The notes beneath the pieces are model-generated. The model ran no database searches, was not told where the DNA came from, and worked only from the letters and a program-made list of their open reading frames with translations. 64,000 bases of DNA from Mycobacterium dioxanotrophicus. Its GTDB lineage: Bacteria > Actinomycetota > Actinomycetes > Mycobacteriales > Mycobacteriaceae. The first letter of the stretch is position 1; each line of letters begins with the position of its first letter. The stretch covers positions 4,774,001 through 4,838,000 of the forward strand of contig NZ_CP020809.1 in the NCBI RefSeq assembly GCF_002157835.1, given 5' to 3'. The position numbers and the translations under genes are program-made. Positions 46,978 through 56,348 of the stretch are shown here, one piece after another.

Positions 46978-48429
46978 TCACACCCCTTCCCGAGCGGCAC
47001 GCAGACGCGCCAAACTGCGGTCGCGCCCGAGCAGTTCCATCGACTCGAACAGCGGAGGGCTGACCGACGCACCGGTGACGGCGACGCGGATCGGGCCGAA
47101 GGCCTTCCGCGGTTTGAGCTCAAGACCGTCGATCAGTGCACTCTTGAGCGCCGCCTCGATCGATGCCGTCGTCCACTCTCCGGCCGCCTCCAGGGCACTC
47201 AGCGCGGCGTCGAGCACGGGCGCCGCCTCGGGCTTGAGCTCCTTGGCCGCGGACTTCTCGTCGAGCTCGAAGTCGGCGTCGTTGAAGAACTTCAGCAGCC
47301 CCCATGCGTCGCCGAGCACGACGATGCGGGTTTGGACCAATGCGGCGGCTTCGGCGAACGACGCGTCGTCCAGGCCCGTGTCGTGGCCGTGGGTCACGAA
47401 GTACTCGCGCAGTCGCGCAGTGAACTCCTCAGGGGTCAACAACCGGATGTGTTCGGCGTTGATGGCATCGGCCTTCTTCTGGTCGAATCGGGCCGGGTTG
47501 GAGTTGACGTTGGCGACGTCGAACGCGGCCACCATCTCCTCGAGGCTGAACACGTCGTGGTCGTCGGCGATGCCCCAACCCAGCAGGGCCAGGTAGTTCA
47601 GCAGTCCCTCGGGGATGAAGCCGCGGTCGCGGTGCAGGAACAGGTTCGATTGCGGGTCCCGCTTGGACAGCTTCTTGTTCCCCTCCCCGAGCACGCTTGG
47701 CAGGTGCGCGAATTCGGGAACCCGCTCGGCGACACCGATACGCATCAGGGCGCGGTAGAGCGCGATCTGACGCGGTGTCGACGGCATGATGTCCTCGCCG
47801 CGCAGGACATGGGTGATCTTCATCAGCGCGTCATCGACCGGATTGACCAACGTGTACAACGGATCCCCGCTGGCGCGCGTGATGGCGAAGTCGGGAACCG
47901 AACCGGCGGGGAACGTCGTCGGTCCGCGCACCAGATCGTTCCACGACAGGTCCTCGTCGGGCATCCGCAGGCGCAGCACCGGCTGACGGCCTTCTGCGGC
48001 GAACCGGGCGCGCTGCTCGTCGGTGAGGGTGCGGTCGAAGTTGTCGTAGCCCAGCTTGGGATTTCGTCCCGCGGCGATGTGCCGGGCCTCCACCTCACCC
48101 GGTGTCGAGTAGGCCTCGTAGACCTCTCCTGCCTCGAGCAGCCGCGCGATCACGTCGAGGTAGATCTCGCGGCGCTGCGACTGCCGGTACGGCTCGTGCG
48201 GACCGCCGACCTCAGGTCCCTCATCCCAGTCCAGCCCGAGCCACCGCAACGCGTCGAGGATCGCCTCGTAACTCTCCTGGCTGTCCCGCGCGGCGTCGGT
48301 GTCCTCGATGCGGAACACGAACGTGCCGCCGGTGTGTCGCGCGTACGCCCAGTTGAACAACGCGGTACGGACCAGCCCCACGTGCGGGGTCCCGGTGGGT
48401 GACGGACAGAACCGAACCCTGACGGTCAT
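46978..48429 (-). CDS. gltX: Glutamyl-tRNA synthetase (non-discriminating)
   Basis: Charges tRNA-Glu and, in mycobacteria, tRNA-Gln, which GatCAB then amidates. From ATG 48429 it is 483 residues: HIGH-type motif [31 protein letters not shown], and the KMSKS equivalent [10 protein letters not shown] near residue 245. The ATG has GAGGAG 7 bp upstream inside the motif GCGGACGCGAGGAGC, which fixes the start over the open frame to 48558. Two cognate tRNA genes lie directly downstream. Confidence 0.97.
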   Translation of the reverse strand: MTVRVRFCPSPTGTPHVGLVRTALFNWAYARHTGGTFVFRIEDTDAARDSQESYEAILDALRWLGLDWDEGPEVGGPHEPYRQSQRREIYLDVIARLLEAGEVYEAYSTPGEVEARHIAAGRNPKLGYDNFDRTLTDEQRARFAAEGRQPVLRLRMPDEDLSWNDLVRGPTTFPAGSVPDFAITRASGDPLYTLVNPVDDALMKITHVLRGEDIMPSTPRQIALYRALMRIGVAERVPEFAHLPSVLGEGNKKLSKRDPQSNLFLHRDRGFIPEGLLNYLALLGWGIADDHDVFSLEEMVAAFDVANVNSNPARFDQKKADAINAEHIRLLTPEEFTARLREYFVTHGHDTGLDDASFAEAAALVQTRIVVLGDAWGLLKFFNDADFELDEKSAAKELKPEAAPVLDAALSALEAAGEWTTASIEAALKSALIDGLELKPRKAFGPIRVAVTGASVSPPLFESMELLGRDRSLARLRAAREGV

Positions 48430-48466
48430 TATTTCGCTCCTCGCGTCCGCGGCATCTGCTTTACCG

Positions 48467-49270
48467 CTACTTCTTCTTGCGCACAACAGGATTGGTGAGG
48501 GTGCCGATGCCCTCGACGGTGATGCTGACGGTGTCACCGTCCTCGATGGGGCCGACACCCTCGGGGGTTCCGGTGAGGATGAGATCGCCCGGCAGCAGCG
48601 TCATGACCGCCGAGGCCCACTCGACGATGGCACCGATGTCATGGATCATCAGCGAGGTGCGGCTACGCTGCCGGACTTCACTCTGGTCGGCGGAGCCGGC
48701 AACGGGACGGGTGACCTCGGTACGTATCTCAAGATCGGTTGGGTCGATCGAGGTGTCGATCCACGGACCCACCGGGCAGAAGGTGTCGTGGCCCTTGGCC
48801 CGCATCCACTGGCCGTCCTGCTTCTGCTGATCGCGCGCCGACACGTCGTTGGCGATGGTGTAGCCCAGGATGTTCTCGGCGGCCCGCGCGGCGGGGACGT
48901 CTTTGCACGGCCGTCCGATGACGACGGCGAGTTCGCCCTCGTGATGGACCGGGAAGGCGTCGGCAGGCAGCTGGATGGGCACCCCCGGACCGATGATCGC
49001 GGTGTTGGGTTTGAGGAAGATCACCGGATCCTCGGGCGCGACCCCGCCCATCTCCTCGGCGTGCGCCGCGTAGTTCTTGCCCATGCAGATCACCTTGCTG
49101 GCCAGAATGGGCGCCAGCAGCCGGACGTCGGCCAGCGGCCAACTCCGTCCGGTGAAATTGGGCGTACCGAACGGATGCTCGGCGATCTCTTTGCAGACGG
49201 CGTCTGCGTCGTCGCCCTCGATGCTCACGAAGGCGACCCCGGCGGGACTGGCGATTCGACCTAGACGCAT
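48467..49270 (-). CDS. Fumarylacetoacetate hydrolase-family protein
   Basis: Probable hydrolase or decarboxylase for small dicarbonyl acids. The 267-residue sequence has [33 protein letters not shown], the metal-binding [15 protein letters not shown] segment ([11 protein letters not shown]), [10 protein letters not shown] and [15 protein letters not shown]. These are the standard FAH-family motifs, including the acidic metal ligands. The start MRLGRIASP at 49270 is the conserved beginning; the open frame further upstream is in the lipase gene. By place it is Rv2993c. Substrate not known. Confidence 0.92.
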   Translation of the reverse strand: MRLGRIASPAGVAFVSIEGDDADAVCKEIAEHPFGTPNFTGRSWPLADVRLLAPILASKVICMGKNYAAHAEEMGGVAPEDPVIFLKPNTAIIGPGVPIQLPADAFPVHHEGELAVVIGRPCKDVPAARAAENILGYTIANDVSARDQQKQDGQWMRAKGHDTFCPVGPWIDTSIDPTDLEIRTEVTRPVAGSADQSEVRQRSRTSLMIHDIGAIVEWASAVMTLLPGDLILTGTPEGVGPIEDGDTVSITVEGIGTLTNPVVRKKK

Positions 49271-49307
49271 GCGGCCAGCGTAGTGACGGCCTGCTGGTCG
49301 ACTGCCG

Positions 49308-50498
49308 TCAGCTCCCGTCGAACAACGACCGCAGGAATCCGGTGGAATCGCGCATGGACGCCAGCACGGTGCCCGAGTGATCCTCATCGGGATAGATCTT
49401 GAGGGTGACGTCCTGCCCGTGGGCCACCAGCTGCTCGTTGAAGTCGATCGAGAGTTTCGGCGGCACATCGCGGTCCAGCAGTCCGACGCCGAGGAAGATC
49501 GGCCGGTCGTAGCCGCTGGTCGGCGTTCCCATGTAGGCGTCGAGCGCATCGGCGATCCCCGGCAGCGTCGCCAGCGGGGCACGGAAGAACCCCGTGGGGG
49601 TCATCCCTGCCAGCGCCCGGTCCAGGTCGGTCTTGCACAGCGTCTCGGACTTGGCCACCGCATCCAGTCCGGCCGGGGTCAGCACGCTGTCGATGTCGAG
49701 GTCCGGCCGCGCCTCGCGCACCCCCGCGAGGATGTAGGCGGTGTAGCTGTTGGCCGCGGGTCCCAGATTCGGCGGCAGGGCCATCTCGGGACCGGCCTGC
49801 TCGACGATGTTCTGGACATTGGCCGGTGTGCCGGTCGCCACCACCCCGCGGTAGTCCAGCCCGCTGCCCCGGCTGAATTCGGTGGCCCACCGGGCGCTGT
49901 CGACAGCCGCCGCGCCACCTTGGGATTGGCCGATGATCGCCCACTTGGGCGACAGCGGGAGCTCCATGTGGTGCATGGCGATCACCGAGTCGACGACGCT
50001 GTGCGCGGTTGCCACGCTGTTGAGGTAGCTCATCAGGCCCGGCGTGCCCAGACCCGCGTAGTCCGAACCCACCACGGCGTATCCCTCGTCGAGCCAATGG
50101 GTCAGGTACTCGTCGTCGCGTTGGCTGCGTGGGTGCGCCGACGGTGTGCAGTCGTCACCGAGTCCGACGGTGCCGTGTGCCCAGGCGACGGTCGGCCAGC
50201 CTCCCGGCGGTGCCTCACCGTGCGGCACGAACATCGCCGCGGTGCTGACCGCCGGTGAATCATGCTGATTAACAGTCGAATACAGAATTCGGTAGGCGCG
50301 CGCGGCGCCGGACACCGACAAGGCCGGGTCGAGCGGCACCGTCGCGATGAGGGTCCCCGGCGCCGGGATCGGACCTGCATGGTCGCGGGCGTCCAGTCCC
50401 GACCAGTCCGGCGCTTCCGCCGCCACCGCCACCGGAGCCGTTCCGGAGAACAGGGCGCAGGTCACAGCTGCCGCGCCGGCCATCAACCGTAGTTTCAC
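49308..50498 (-). CDS. Secreted lipase (LIP family, PF03583 type)
   Basis: 396-residue exported serine hydrolase. Signal peptide: MKLRLMAGAAAVTCALFSGTA-type hydrophobic start with cleavage near AVAAEA (residue 28). The nucleophile elbow is AIIGQSQGGAAAV; the catalytic Asp and His are probably in GLLDRDVPP and YPDEDHSGTV. The N-terminal strand YSTVNQHDSPAVSTAAMFVP and WAHGTVG (oxyanion region) fit the secretory lipase family, also common in Nocardia and Rhodococcus. It is an addition relative to the M. tuberculosis order between Rv2993c and Rv2994 as I recall. Function on host or environmental lipids is inferred. Confidence 0.87.
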   Translation of the reverse strand: MKLRLMAGAAAVTCALFSGTAPVAVAAEAPDWSGLDARDHAGPIPAPGTLIATVPLDPALSVSGAARAYRILYSTVNQHDSPAVSTAAMFVPHGEAPPGGWPTVAWAHGTVGLGDDCTPSAHPRSQRDDEYLTHWLDEGYAVVGSDYAGLGTPGLMSYLNSVATAHSVVDSVIAMHHMELPLSPKWAIIGQSQGGAAAVDSARWATEFSRGSGLDYRGVVATGTPANVQNIVEQAGPEMALPPNLGPAANSYTAYILAGVREARPDLDIDSVLTPAGLDAVAKSETLCKTDLDRALAGMTPTGFFRAPLATLPGIADALDAYMGTPTSGYDRPIFLGVGLLDRDVPPKLSIDFNEQLVAHGQDVTLKIYPDEDHSGTVLASMRDSTGFLRSLFDGS

Positions 50499-50584
50499 CG
50501 TGCCAGGCTATGGCTTTCGCAAACGAGTCCCATATCGTGGGATACCAGTTCGATATTTTGAGACCGTGGTGCGACCATGGCCAG

Positions 50585-51787
50585 GTGGCACGCACAACGA
50601 TCGGAACCGCGCGCCGCTGGTCCATGTTGGTGATCGCGCTGTCTTCGACGACGTGCGCCAACGTGTTCATCAACGGTGCCGCGTTCCTCATACCCACCCT
50701 GCACACCGAACGCCATCTCGACCTGGCCCACGCCGGCCTGCTCTCGGCGATGCCCAGTTTCGGCATGGTGACCACCCTCATCGCCTGGGGATATGTGGTG
50801 GACCGCGCCGGAGAGCGGCTGGTACTGGCCCTGGGCTCGGCATTGACCGCGGCGGCCGCATTCGGTGCCGCCTCGGTGGATTCGCTTGTGGCGACCGGGA
50901 TTCTGTTGTTTCTCGGCGGCATGGCCGCCGCCAGCAGCAATTCGGCCAGCGGCCGGCTGGTGGTCGGATGGTTCCCACCTGAACAGCGCGGCCTGGTGAT
51001 GGGCATCCGGCAGACCGCGACACCGCTGGGAGTCGGCTTGGGCGCGTTGGTGATTCCGCGGCTGGCCGAGGCGCACGGTGCCGGGCCGGCGCTGCTGTTC
51101 CCCGCGATCGTTTGTGCGGTGGCCGCCGTGGTCAGCGCCGTCGGCGTCATCGACCCGCCGCGCCCGCCGCGGGCCGAAGCCCCGGCCGAACATCTGGCCA
51201 ACCCGTACCGGGGCTCGGCGCTGCTGTGGCGCATCCATGCCACGTCGGTGCTCCTGGTGGTTCCGCAGGCGCTGCTGTGGACGTTCGCGCTGACCTGGTT
51301 GATCGCCGACCGGGAATGGTCGGCCGCCTCGGCAGGCGTCATTGTCACCGTGGCGCAGCTGCTGGGTGCCGGCGGTCGCATCGCCGCGGGACGCTGGTCG
51401 GACGTCGTCGGCGAAAGGCTGCGTCCCATCCGCACGATCGCGGTGGCGGCGTCGGTCACCATGGCCCTGCTCGCGCTGAGCGACTGGTTCGGCTCACCGA
51501 TCAGCGTCGCCCTGATGGTGATCGCCTCGGTGATCACGGTGTCCGACAACGGTTTGGCCTTCACCGGTATCGCCGAGATCGCCGGGCCGTTCTGGAGCGG
51601 GCGCGCTTTGGGGACCCAGAACACCAGTCAGCTCCTGGCTTCCGGGCTCACCTCGCCGATCTTCGGCGGGCTGATCGGCCTGGCCGGTTATCCGGCGGCA
51701 TTCGCGGTATGCGCGGTGTTACCGGCGCTGGCCGTGCCGCTGGTTCCGGTGCGGGGCGAACCGCTGCGCGAAACCGCTTCAGACTGA
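50585..51787 (+). CDS. Major facilitator superfamily transporter
   Basis: About 400-residue carrier with twelve predicted helices; from GTG 50585 (VARTTIGTARRW) the first helix follows at once. Motif-A-like loop AWGYVVDRAGERLVLALG lies between helices 2 and 3, and GRIAAGRWSDVVGERLRPI is the matching loop in the second half. A longer reading from ATG 50510 is open but adds residues without hydrophobic or conserved features. Equivalent to Rv2994. Substrate unknown. Convergent with the transglycosylase. Confidence 0.85.
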   Translation: MARTTIGTARRWSMLVIALSSTTCANVFINGAAFLIPTLHTERHLDLAHAGLLSAMPSFGMVTTLIAWGYVVDRAGERLVLALGSALTAAAAFGAASVDSLVATGILLFLGGMAAASSNSASGRLVVGWFPPEQRGLVMGIRQTATPLGVGLGALVIPRLAEAHGAGPALLFPAIVCAVAAVVSAVGVIDPPRPPRAEAPAEHLANPYRGSALLWRIHATSVLLVVPQALLWTFALTWLIADREWSAASAGVIVTVAQLLGAGGRIAAGRWSDVVGERLRPIRTIAVAASVTMALLALSDWFGSPISVALMVIASVITVSDNGLAFTGIAEIAGPFWSGRALGTQNTSQLLASGLTSPIFGGLIGLAGYPAAFAVCAVLPALAVPLVPVRGEPLRETASD

Positions 51788-51800
51788 CGGGGATCGGAGC

Positions 51801-52556
51801 TCACAGCGCGTGACCGGCCGCGTACGCCGTGGCCCAGTCTCGGACCGTACGCAGATACAGCCCCGAATTGTTGTACGCCAGTAGCGCGTCCATCCACCCG
51901 ATCGGGTTGGCCAGATCGTGTCCGCGATAACACAGGTAGCCCGCGGCGGCCAGGGCGGCGTCGTCGATGTTGTCGACGTTGACCACGCCGTCGTTGTGTG
52001 CGTCGACGCCGTAGAGCCGCCAGGTCTCCGGGATGAACTGCATCGGCCCCATGGCCTGGGCGTATTCGGGAGTACCTGCGCCGGAGTCGACGATGCGCAG
52101 ATTGCCGTTGGTGCCATCGAGTTTCACGCCGCGGATCGGCGGCACGACGTCGCCGTTCGGCGCGATGCGAGCACCCCGGTAGGTGCCGTTGCGGCTTTCG
52201 ACGGTGCCGATCCCGGCCAACGTGGTCCAGCCGATGTGGCATCCCGGGTTGACGATCTCGGCCACCTTGGCCGCATACGCGTACGCCTCCAACGCGGCGA
52301 CGGGTAACTCGAGAGCGGCAGCGCGCGATGCCGCCCACGCCGCAAGCTGGTCGGCGGGCCGACCCCTGGCCGAAATGTCGATGTCGGGTACGTGATCACC
52401 GGGCGGCGGCGGGATTCCCTCGGGAATCGGTGAACCGAAATGGCCCGTGCAGCTCGAAGCCATCACGATGGCCGTGGCGGCGACGACTGCCGCCGGCTGC
52501 AGCCAGCGCCTACGTGGGGTGTCCCGTGCGCGGGGATTCCGACGCCTCAACACCAT
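51801..52556 (-). CDS. Lytic murein transglycosylase-like lipoprotein
   Basis: 251-residue MltB-type protein with a lipoprotein signal (AAVVAATAIVMASSC, lipid Cys36). The lysozyme-like fold shows the catalytic glutamate in GIGTVESRNGTY, the MGPMQFIPETW motif and ALLAYNNSGLYLRTV. It would cleave peptidoglycan at the outer face of the membrane. It starts 3 bp from the stop of the leftward VWA gene and is probably co-transcribed with it. I recall no such gene at this place in M. tuberculosis; similar proteins occur elsewhere in mycobacterial genomes. Confidence 0.88.
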   Translation of the reverse strand: MVLRRRNPRARDTPRRRWLQPAAVVAATAIVMASSCTGHFGSPIPEGIPPPPGDHVPDIDISARGRPADQLAAWAASRAAALELPVAALEAYAYAAKVAEIVNPGCHIGWTTLAGIGTVESRNGTYRGARIAPNGDVVPPIRGVKLDGTNGNLRIVDSGAGTPEYAQAMGPMQFIPETWRLYGVDAHNDGVVNVDNIDDAALAAAGYLCYRGHDLANPIGWMDALLAYNNSGLYLRTVRDWATAYAAGHAL

Positions 52557-52559
52557 GGC

Positions 52560-53558
52560 CTACAACGGTAGTCGGCGGTTGAGCAGAATGCCCGCGGCGA
52601 CCGCGGCCGTCAGCGCCAGCAGCGCCAACGCGATCCAGCTGGCGCTGGCATCCCCGCGCACAGTCTGATAGCCGACCTGCTGCTCCAATGCCGAGTAGAC
52701 AGAATCGAGTTCGTCGAGGCTGCCTGCGTGATAGGCCTGGCCACCGGTGATCTGGACGATCGTCTGCAGAGTGCTGTCGTCGACCGGAACCGGTATCTGC
52801 TGGCCGTCGAGATCGACGCTGCCGTAAGGCGTCCCGAACGAAATCGTGGATATCGGCACGTTCTGGGCCTTCGCGGCGCGAGCGGCGGAGAACGCGCCCC
52901 TCGGCTCATCCGGATCGGACGGAACCGTCTCCTTGCCGTCGGACTCCAGCACGATCCTCGCCGGAGGCGGACCGTCACCGCCGCCCATGACCGCCCCCGC
53001 CGTCGCGATGGCCTGCAGCGCGGTGAAGATTCCTTCTCCCGTCGCGGTGCGCGGCTCGGGCTGCAGCGTGCTGATGGCGCGCTTGACGGCATCGTGGTCG
53101 GCGGTCGGCGCCACCAGCATGACCGCGCTGGACGAGAACTTGACCAGGCCGAGATTGACCCCCGGCGTCAGTTGATCGGCGAAATGCGCCGCCGCCGTGC
53201 GGGCCGCCTCGATCCGGCTCGGTGCCACATCGGTGGCCGCCATCGATTCCGAAACGTCGATCACCAGCATCACCACAGCCCGATTGCGCGGGACCCGGAC
53301 ATCGTCGGTGGGCCCGGCCATGGCAGTGGTCATCAACGCGAGCGCCGCGACCAGCAGCGCGGCAGGCACGTGCCGCCAACGGCTGGACTTTTGCGCGGGA
53401 GCGACCTGATCCAGCACCGCCATGTTCGCGAAGCGCAACACCCGCTTACGGCGGGCCCGCTGTATCCACAGGTAGCCGGCGACCAGGACCACGACAGCCA
53501 GCAGGCCCAGGAAGTACCACGGGTGGGCGAACCCGGAAAGACTCAGCTCGTTCAGCAT
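52560..53558 (-). CDS. VWA-domain membrane protein (leftward copy)
   Basis: 332-residue protein of the UPF0353/BatA type: two N-terminal membrane helices ([16 protein letters not shown] and [15 protein letters not shown]), a von Willebrand A domain (about 95-270) with an intact MIDAS motif DVSES (Asp101, Ser103, Ser105), and a C-terminal helix ([19 protein letters not shown]). Such proteins usually belong to MoxR-DUF58-VWA operons that mature or assemble envelope proteins; here neither MoxR nor DUF58 is next to it. It leads an operon with the transglycosylase and is divergent from a paralogue. Confidence 0.88.
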   Translation of the reverse strand: MLNELSLSGFAHPWYFLGLLAVVVLVAGYLWIQRARRKRVLRFANMAVLDQVAPAQKSSRWRHVPAALLVAALALMTTAMAGPTDDVRVPRNRAVVMLVIDVSESMAATDVAPSRIEAARTAAAHFADQLTPGVNLGLVKFSSSAVMLVAPTADHDAVKRAISTLQPEPRTATGEGIFTALQAIATAGAVMGGGDGPPPARIVLESDGKETVPSDPDEPRGAFSAARAAKAQNVPISTISFGTPYGSVDLDGQQIPVPVDDSTLQTIVQITGGQAYHAGSLDELDSVYSALEQQVGYQTVRGDASASWIALALLALTAAVAAGILLNRRLPL

Positions 53559-53674
53559 GAGGATTCCGACCTTCCGATGCCGCCACCACGATCAAACATT
53601 TGCTTGAGTATATAACTGAGGTGAGAGTGCAACCCGTGACTCGACAGGGCATACCGCGCAGACTGGATGGTGAT

Positions 53675-54634
53675 ATGACGACATTTGCCGTACCGGGCGC
53701 ACTGGCACTGCTGGTGGTGCCGGTCGCGCTGCTGGTGCTCTACGTCGTCATCCAGGTCGCCAGGAAGCGCCGCTTCCAGAGCTTCACCGGCGTCACCGCG
53801 CCCCGCCGGTGGACCCGGCACGTGCCGGTGGCGCTGGCCCTGTGCGCGACCGTGCTGCTGATCGTCGCGCTGGCGGGCCCGACCCGCGAGATCCACGTCG
53901 CACGCAACCGCGCGGTGATCATGCTGGTGATCGACGAGTCCCGATCGATGGGGGCAACCGATGTGGCGCCAACGCGGCTTGCCGCCGCCCAGACCGCCGC
54001 CAAACAATTCGCCGACCAACTCACCCCCGGCGTCAATCTGGGTCTGGTGGCGTTCGCCGGTAACGCCGCGCTGCTGGTGTCGCCGACCCCCGATCACAAG
54101 GCCACCGTGGCGGCCCTCGACCATCTGAGCCTCGACGATTCCACGGCCACCGGTGAGGCGATATTCACCGCGCTGCAATCGATCTCGTCGGTGGCCACGG
54201 TGCTCAGCTCCGACAACACCGATGCCCCGCCGGCCCGCATCGTGCTGGAATCCGACGGCGCGGCCAACAAGCCGGCAAATCAGGACAACCCGCGTGGCGC
54301 CTACACCGCTGCGCGCGCCGCGAAAGACCAAGGGGTGCCGGTGTCCACGATCGCTTTCGGCACGAAAGACGGTGTGGTCGAACTGAAAGACGAACACATC
54401 CCGGTGCCTGTCGACGACAACATGCTCAAACGCATCGCCGACCTGTCCGGTGGGCAGTCCTACAACGCCACGAGCGTCGACGAGTTGAGCCACAACTACC
54501 AGTCCATCCAACAGCAGATCGGCTATCAGACCATCAACGGTCCCGACCGGGGCTGGTGGCTGCGCACCGGCGCCCTGGCCGCGTTCCTCGCCGCGGTGTG
54601 CGCTCTGCTGATCAACCGCCGGCTACCGGTGTAG
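53675..54634 (+). CDS. VWA-domain membrane protein (rightward copy)
   Basis: 319-residue paralogue of the leftward VWA protein with the same plan: N-terminal helices (ALALLVVPVALLVLYVVIQ and VALALCATVLLIVALAG), VWA domain with MIDAS DESRS (Asp87, Ser89, Ser91), and C-terminal helix ending LLINRRLPV (the other copy ends LLNRRLPL). It shares long stretches such as [13 protein letters not shown] and ATGE(A/G)IFTALQ. ATG 53675 starts just before the first helix; the open frame to 53600 lacks features. The 116-bp divergent region would hold both promoters. Confidence 0.88.
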   Translation: MTTFAVPGALALLVVPVALLVLYVVIQVARKRRFQSFTGVTAPRRWTRHVPVALALCATVLLIVALAGPTREIHVARNRAVIMLVIDESRSMGATDVAPTRLAAAQTAAKQFADQLTPGVNLGLVAFAGNAALLVSPTPDHKATVAALDHLSLDDSTATGEAIFTALQSISSVATVLSSDNTDAPPARIVLESDGAANKPANQDNPRGAYTAARAAKDQGVPVSTIAFGTKDGVVELKDEHIPVPVDDNMLKRIADLSGGQSYNATSVDELSHNYQSIQQQIGYQTINGPDRGWWLRTGALAAFLAAVCALLINRRLPV

Positions 54635-54757
54635 GCAACGCTTTCCCGATTTCGGCCCTGGGCCCGTCGGCGTGGGTAATTGAGTAGTCGAGTACTCGTG
54701 CCATTCACCGCCGAACACGAGAAGGTGATCTGGATACGCAATTCGAGGGAGATCGCC

Positions 54758-54964
54758 ATGCCACCCAACGGCGTCGAAAGTGCTGCCGACCGGGCCCGAA
54801 GCCGAGGCGCAGAACGCGTGCGCGGTCACCTGCGACTCGTTGCCGGCGGCGCCGACGCGTCGCCGCACAGCGCTCCACCGCGAGGACCCGATGCCGCAGA
54901 TGCCCAGCCGCCCAACGACGATGACGCCTCCGGCAGCGTCGGCTTCACTCTCCTGACCTGGTAA
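54758..54964 (+). CDS. Small hypothetical protein
   Basis: Possible 68-residue product from ATG 54758 with a GAGGGAG site 8 bp upstream. It is Arg/Ala/Asp-rich (ADRARSRGAERVRGHLR, then a Pro/Asp tail PPNDDDASGSVG), with no membrane segment and no recognised family. The frame also stays open up to 54680. An opposite-strand frame (54985-54623) overlaps it fully. The ribosome-binding site is the main support, so this is tentative. Confidence 0.35.
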   Translation: MPPNGVESAADRARSRGAERVRGHLRLVAGGADASPHSAPPRGPDAADAQPPNDDDASGSVGFTLLTW

Positions 54965-54989
54965 CGACACCGAGGTCTGGTACACCGCA

Positions 54990-55550
54990 CTAGGTCTTGC
55001 GGTGGGTCAGCGCGTCGCGCAGGCGGTCGATCAACCCCTCGCCAGGCGCGAGAATCTTGTTGAGGGGGGCGCGGTTTGGTGCCGACGGGTGCGGCCGAGT
55101 CGGCGCCAACCGCCTGCTGTGCTCGAACTTCTCTCCGAGGTGCCGCAGGTCTGCCTCACTGCATGCGTCACGCAACGCGGGCAGCACCTCGCGTTCCTCG
55201 TCCTCGAAGTGGCGGCGAACGTCGGCGATCAGCTTGGTGATCAACTCGCCGAACTGCGCGTCGTCGATGTGGGACGCTTCGAGCCTCTTCATCACCCACT
55301 CGGCGTCGGTGTGTTCCTTGAGCTTCCGGTTGGCGACCTCATCGCCCGTGGGGAGCACCCGGCGAGCGATGGGATAGAGGTACTCCTCCTCCCCCACCGA
55401 ATGCCGCACGAGTTCGGCGATGACGTGCTCGACGAGTTCACGCCGTTTCGATGGCGTGGCGCTGCTCTCGATTTCCTTGAAGACCTCGTCGACCTCACGG
55501 TGGTCGGTGATGATCATGTCGACGAGATCGTGCGTGTCTGACGTCGTCAT
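54990..55550 (-). CDS. Hemerythrin HHE-domain protein
   Basis: 186-residue four-helix protein with the di-iron ligand pattern of HHE hemerythrins: DHREVDEVF, HSVGEEEYLYP, EHTDAEWVM and HFEDEEREVLP. Mycobacterial relatives bind oxygen or nitric oxide and affect sensitivity to hydrogen peroxide. The C-terminal Pro/Arg tail (APTRPHPSAPNRAPLNKI) is outside the domain. GAGGAG lies 5 bp before the ATG. It stands alone, with the small hypothetical convergent on one side. Confidence 0.92.
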   Translation of the reverse strand: MTTSDTHDLVDMIITDHREVDEVFKEIESSATPSKRRELVEHVIAELVRHSVGEEEYLYPIARRVLPTGDEVANRKLKEHTDAEWVMKRLEASHIDDAQFGELITKLIADVRRHFEDEEREVLPALRDACSEADLRHLGEKFEHSRRLAPTRPHPSAPNRAPLNKILAPGEGLIDRLRDALTHRKT

Positions 55551-55675
55551 ATCGACTCCTCAGCCAGGGCCGCCCGGACTACGGGCAACTCTGAGGCTAA
55601 GCCTGCCGCCTGCCAGATTCAATTAGCCCGGCTAGCGGTGAAATGCTCTGGGCTCGGCTGATTTTGGCCGATCTG

Positions 55676-56242
55676 TCACGGCGACGACCGGCGCGGCAGA
55701 ATCAGCAAAGCCGCAGCGAAAAAACACACCGCGCCGATGAACGTGCCCAGGTTGGCCACCCGTTCGTCGACGGTCACGCCGGTCTTGCGGACGAAGGCCG
55801 CCAGCGCCGAAACCCCGAACGCCACACAGCCCATCAGGTTTATCCAGGCCGCCCGCCAGTCAATCGAATCCGGTGCCCACAGGCCGACTGCCAGCACCGC
55901 CAACGCGCCGCTGATCAGGAAAGCCAGCGAGCCGGTGGCGTCGGGCGCCCACACGTAGCGGCGCTCGGCGAGCACGGCATGCGCCCACACGGCGGCACCG
56001 GTGCTCACGTTGAACAGGATGGTTCCGGCGAACTGGATGGCCGCCGACCACCATTGGACGCCACGCGGTGCCAAGGCGTACTGCATCCAACCCGCGGTGG
56101 TGAAGAACCACGAGCCGATGAAGCACAGCACGTTCGTCGCCCCCGCCCCGGCCAGCAGGGGAAAGCCGGGCACGGTGGCGACGGCGAAAAACGACGATCC
56201 GATCGCGAACAACCAGCATTGGCGGGTGAGTGTCGCGAACAT
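55676..56242 (-). CDS. Multi-pass membrane protein, unknown function
   Basis: 188-residue hydrophobic protein with about five membrane helices (for example CWLFAIGSSFFAVATVPGF, LAFLISGALAVLAVGLW, LGTFIGAVCFFAAALLIL), a Trp-rich middle (WWSAAIQFAGTILFNVSTG), and a short basic end. The arrangement resembles YrhK-like membrane proteins, but I cannot confirm this. No strong ribosome-binding site. It lies 106 bp downstream of leuB on the same strand and might be read through from it. Confidence 0.75.
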   Translation of the reverse strand: MFATLTRQCWLFAIGSSFFAVATVPGFPLLAGAGATNVLCFIGSWFFTTAGWMQYALAPRGVQWWSAAIQFAGTILFNVSTGAAVWAHAVLAERRYVWAPDATGSLAFLISGALAVLAVGLWAPDSIDWRAAWINLMGCVAFGVSALAAFVRKTGVTVDERVANLGTFIGAVCFFAAALLILPRRSSP

Positions 56243-56348
56243 CGCGGATTACGCTGAGCAGTCGACTAGCACGGCATTGACTCTGCATCTACGGCGCGAA
56301 AGACCGAGAGAGGAGCGCCGCGAACGCAGAGTCGACACGAGAGGGCAC

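Noticed and set aside
53559..53674. AT-rich TTGAGTATATAACTGAGG segment as an operator
   Set aside because: It looks like part of the divergent VWA promoter, but the arms do not form a true inverted repeat when checked base by base.
54640..54690. GGGTAATTG as a SigF-type -10
   Set aside because: No matching -35 element was found at 15-18 bp spacing.
54623..54985. 120-codon minus-strand frame opposite the small hypothetical
   Set aside because: No ribosome-binding site or known motif; the + strand frame at 54758 has a better start signal, though neither is certain.
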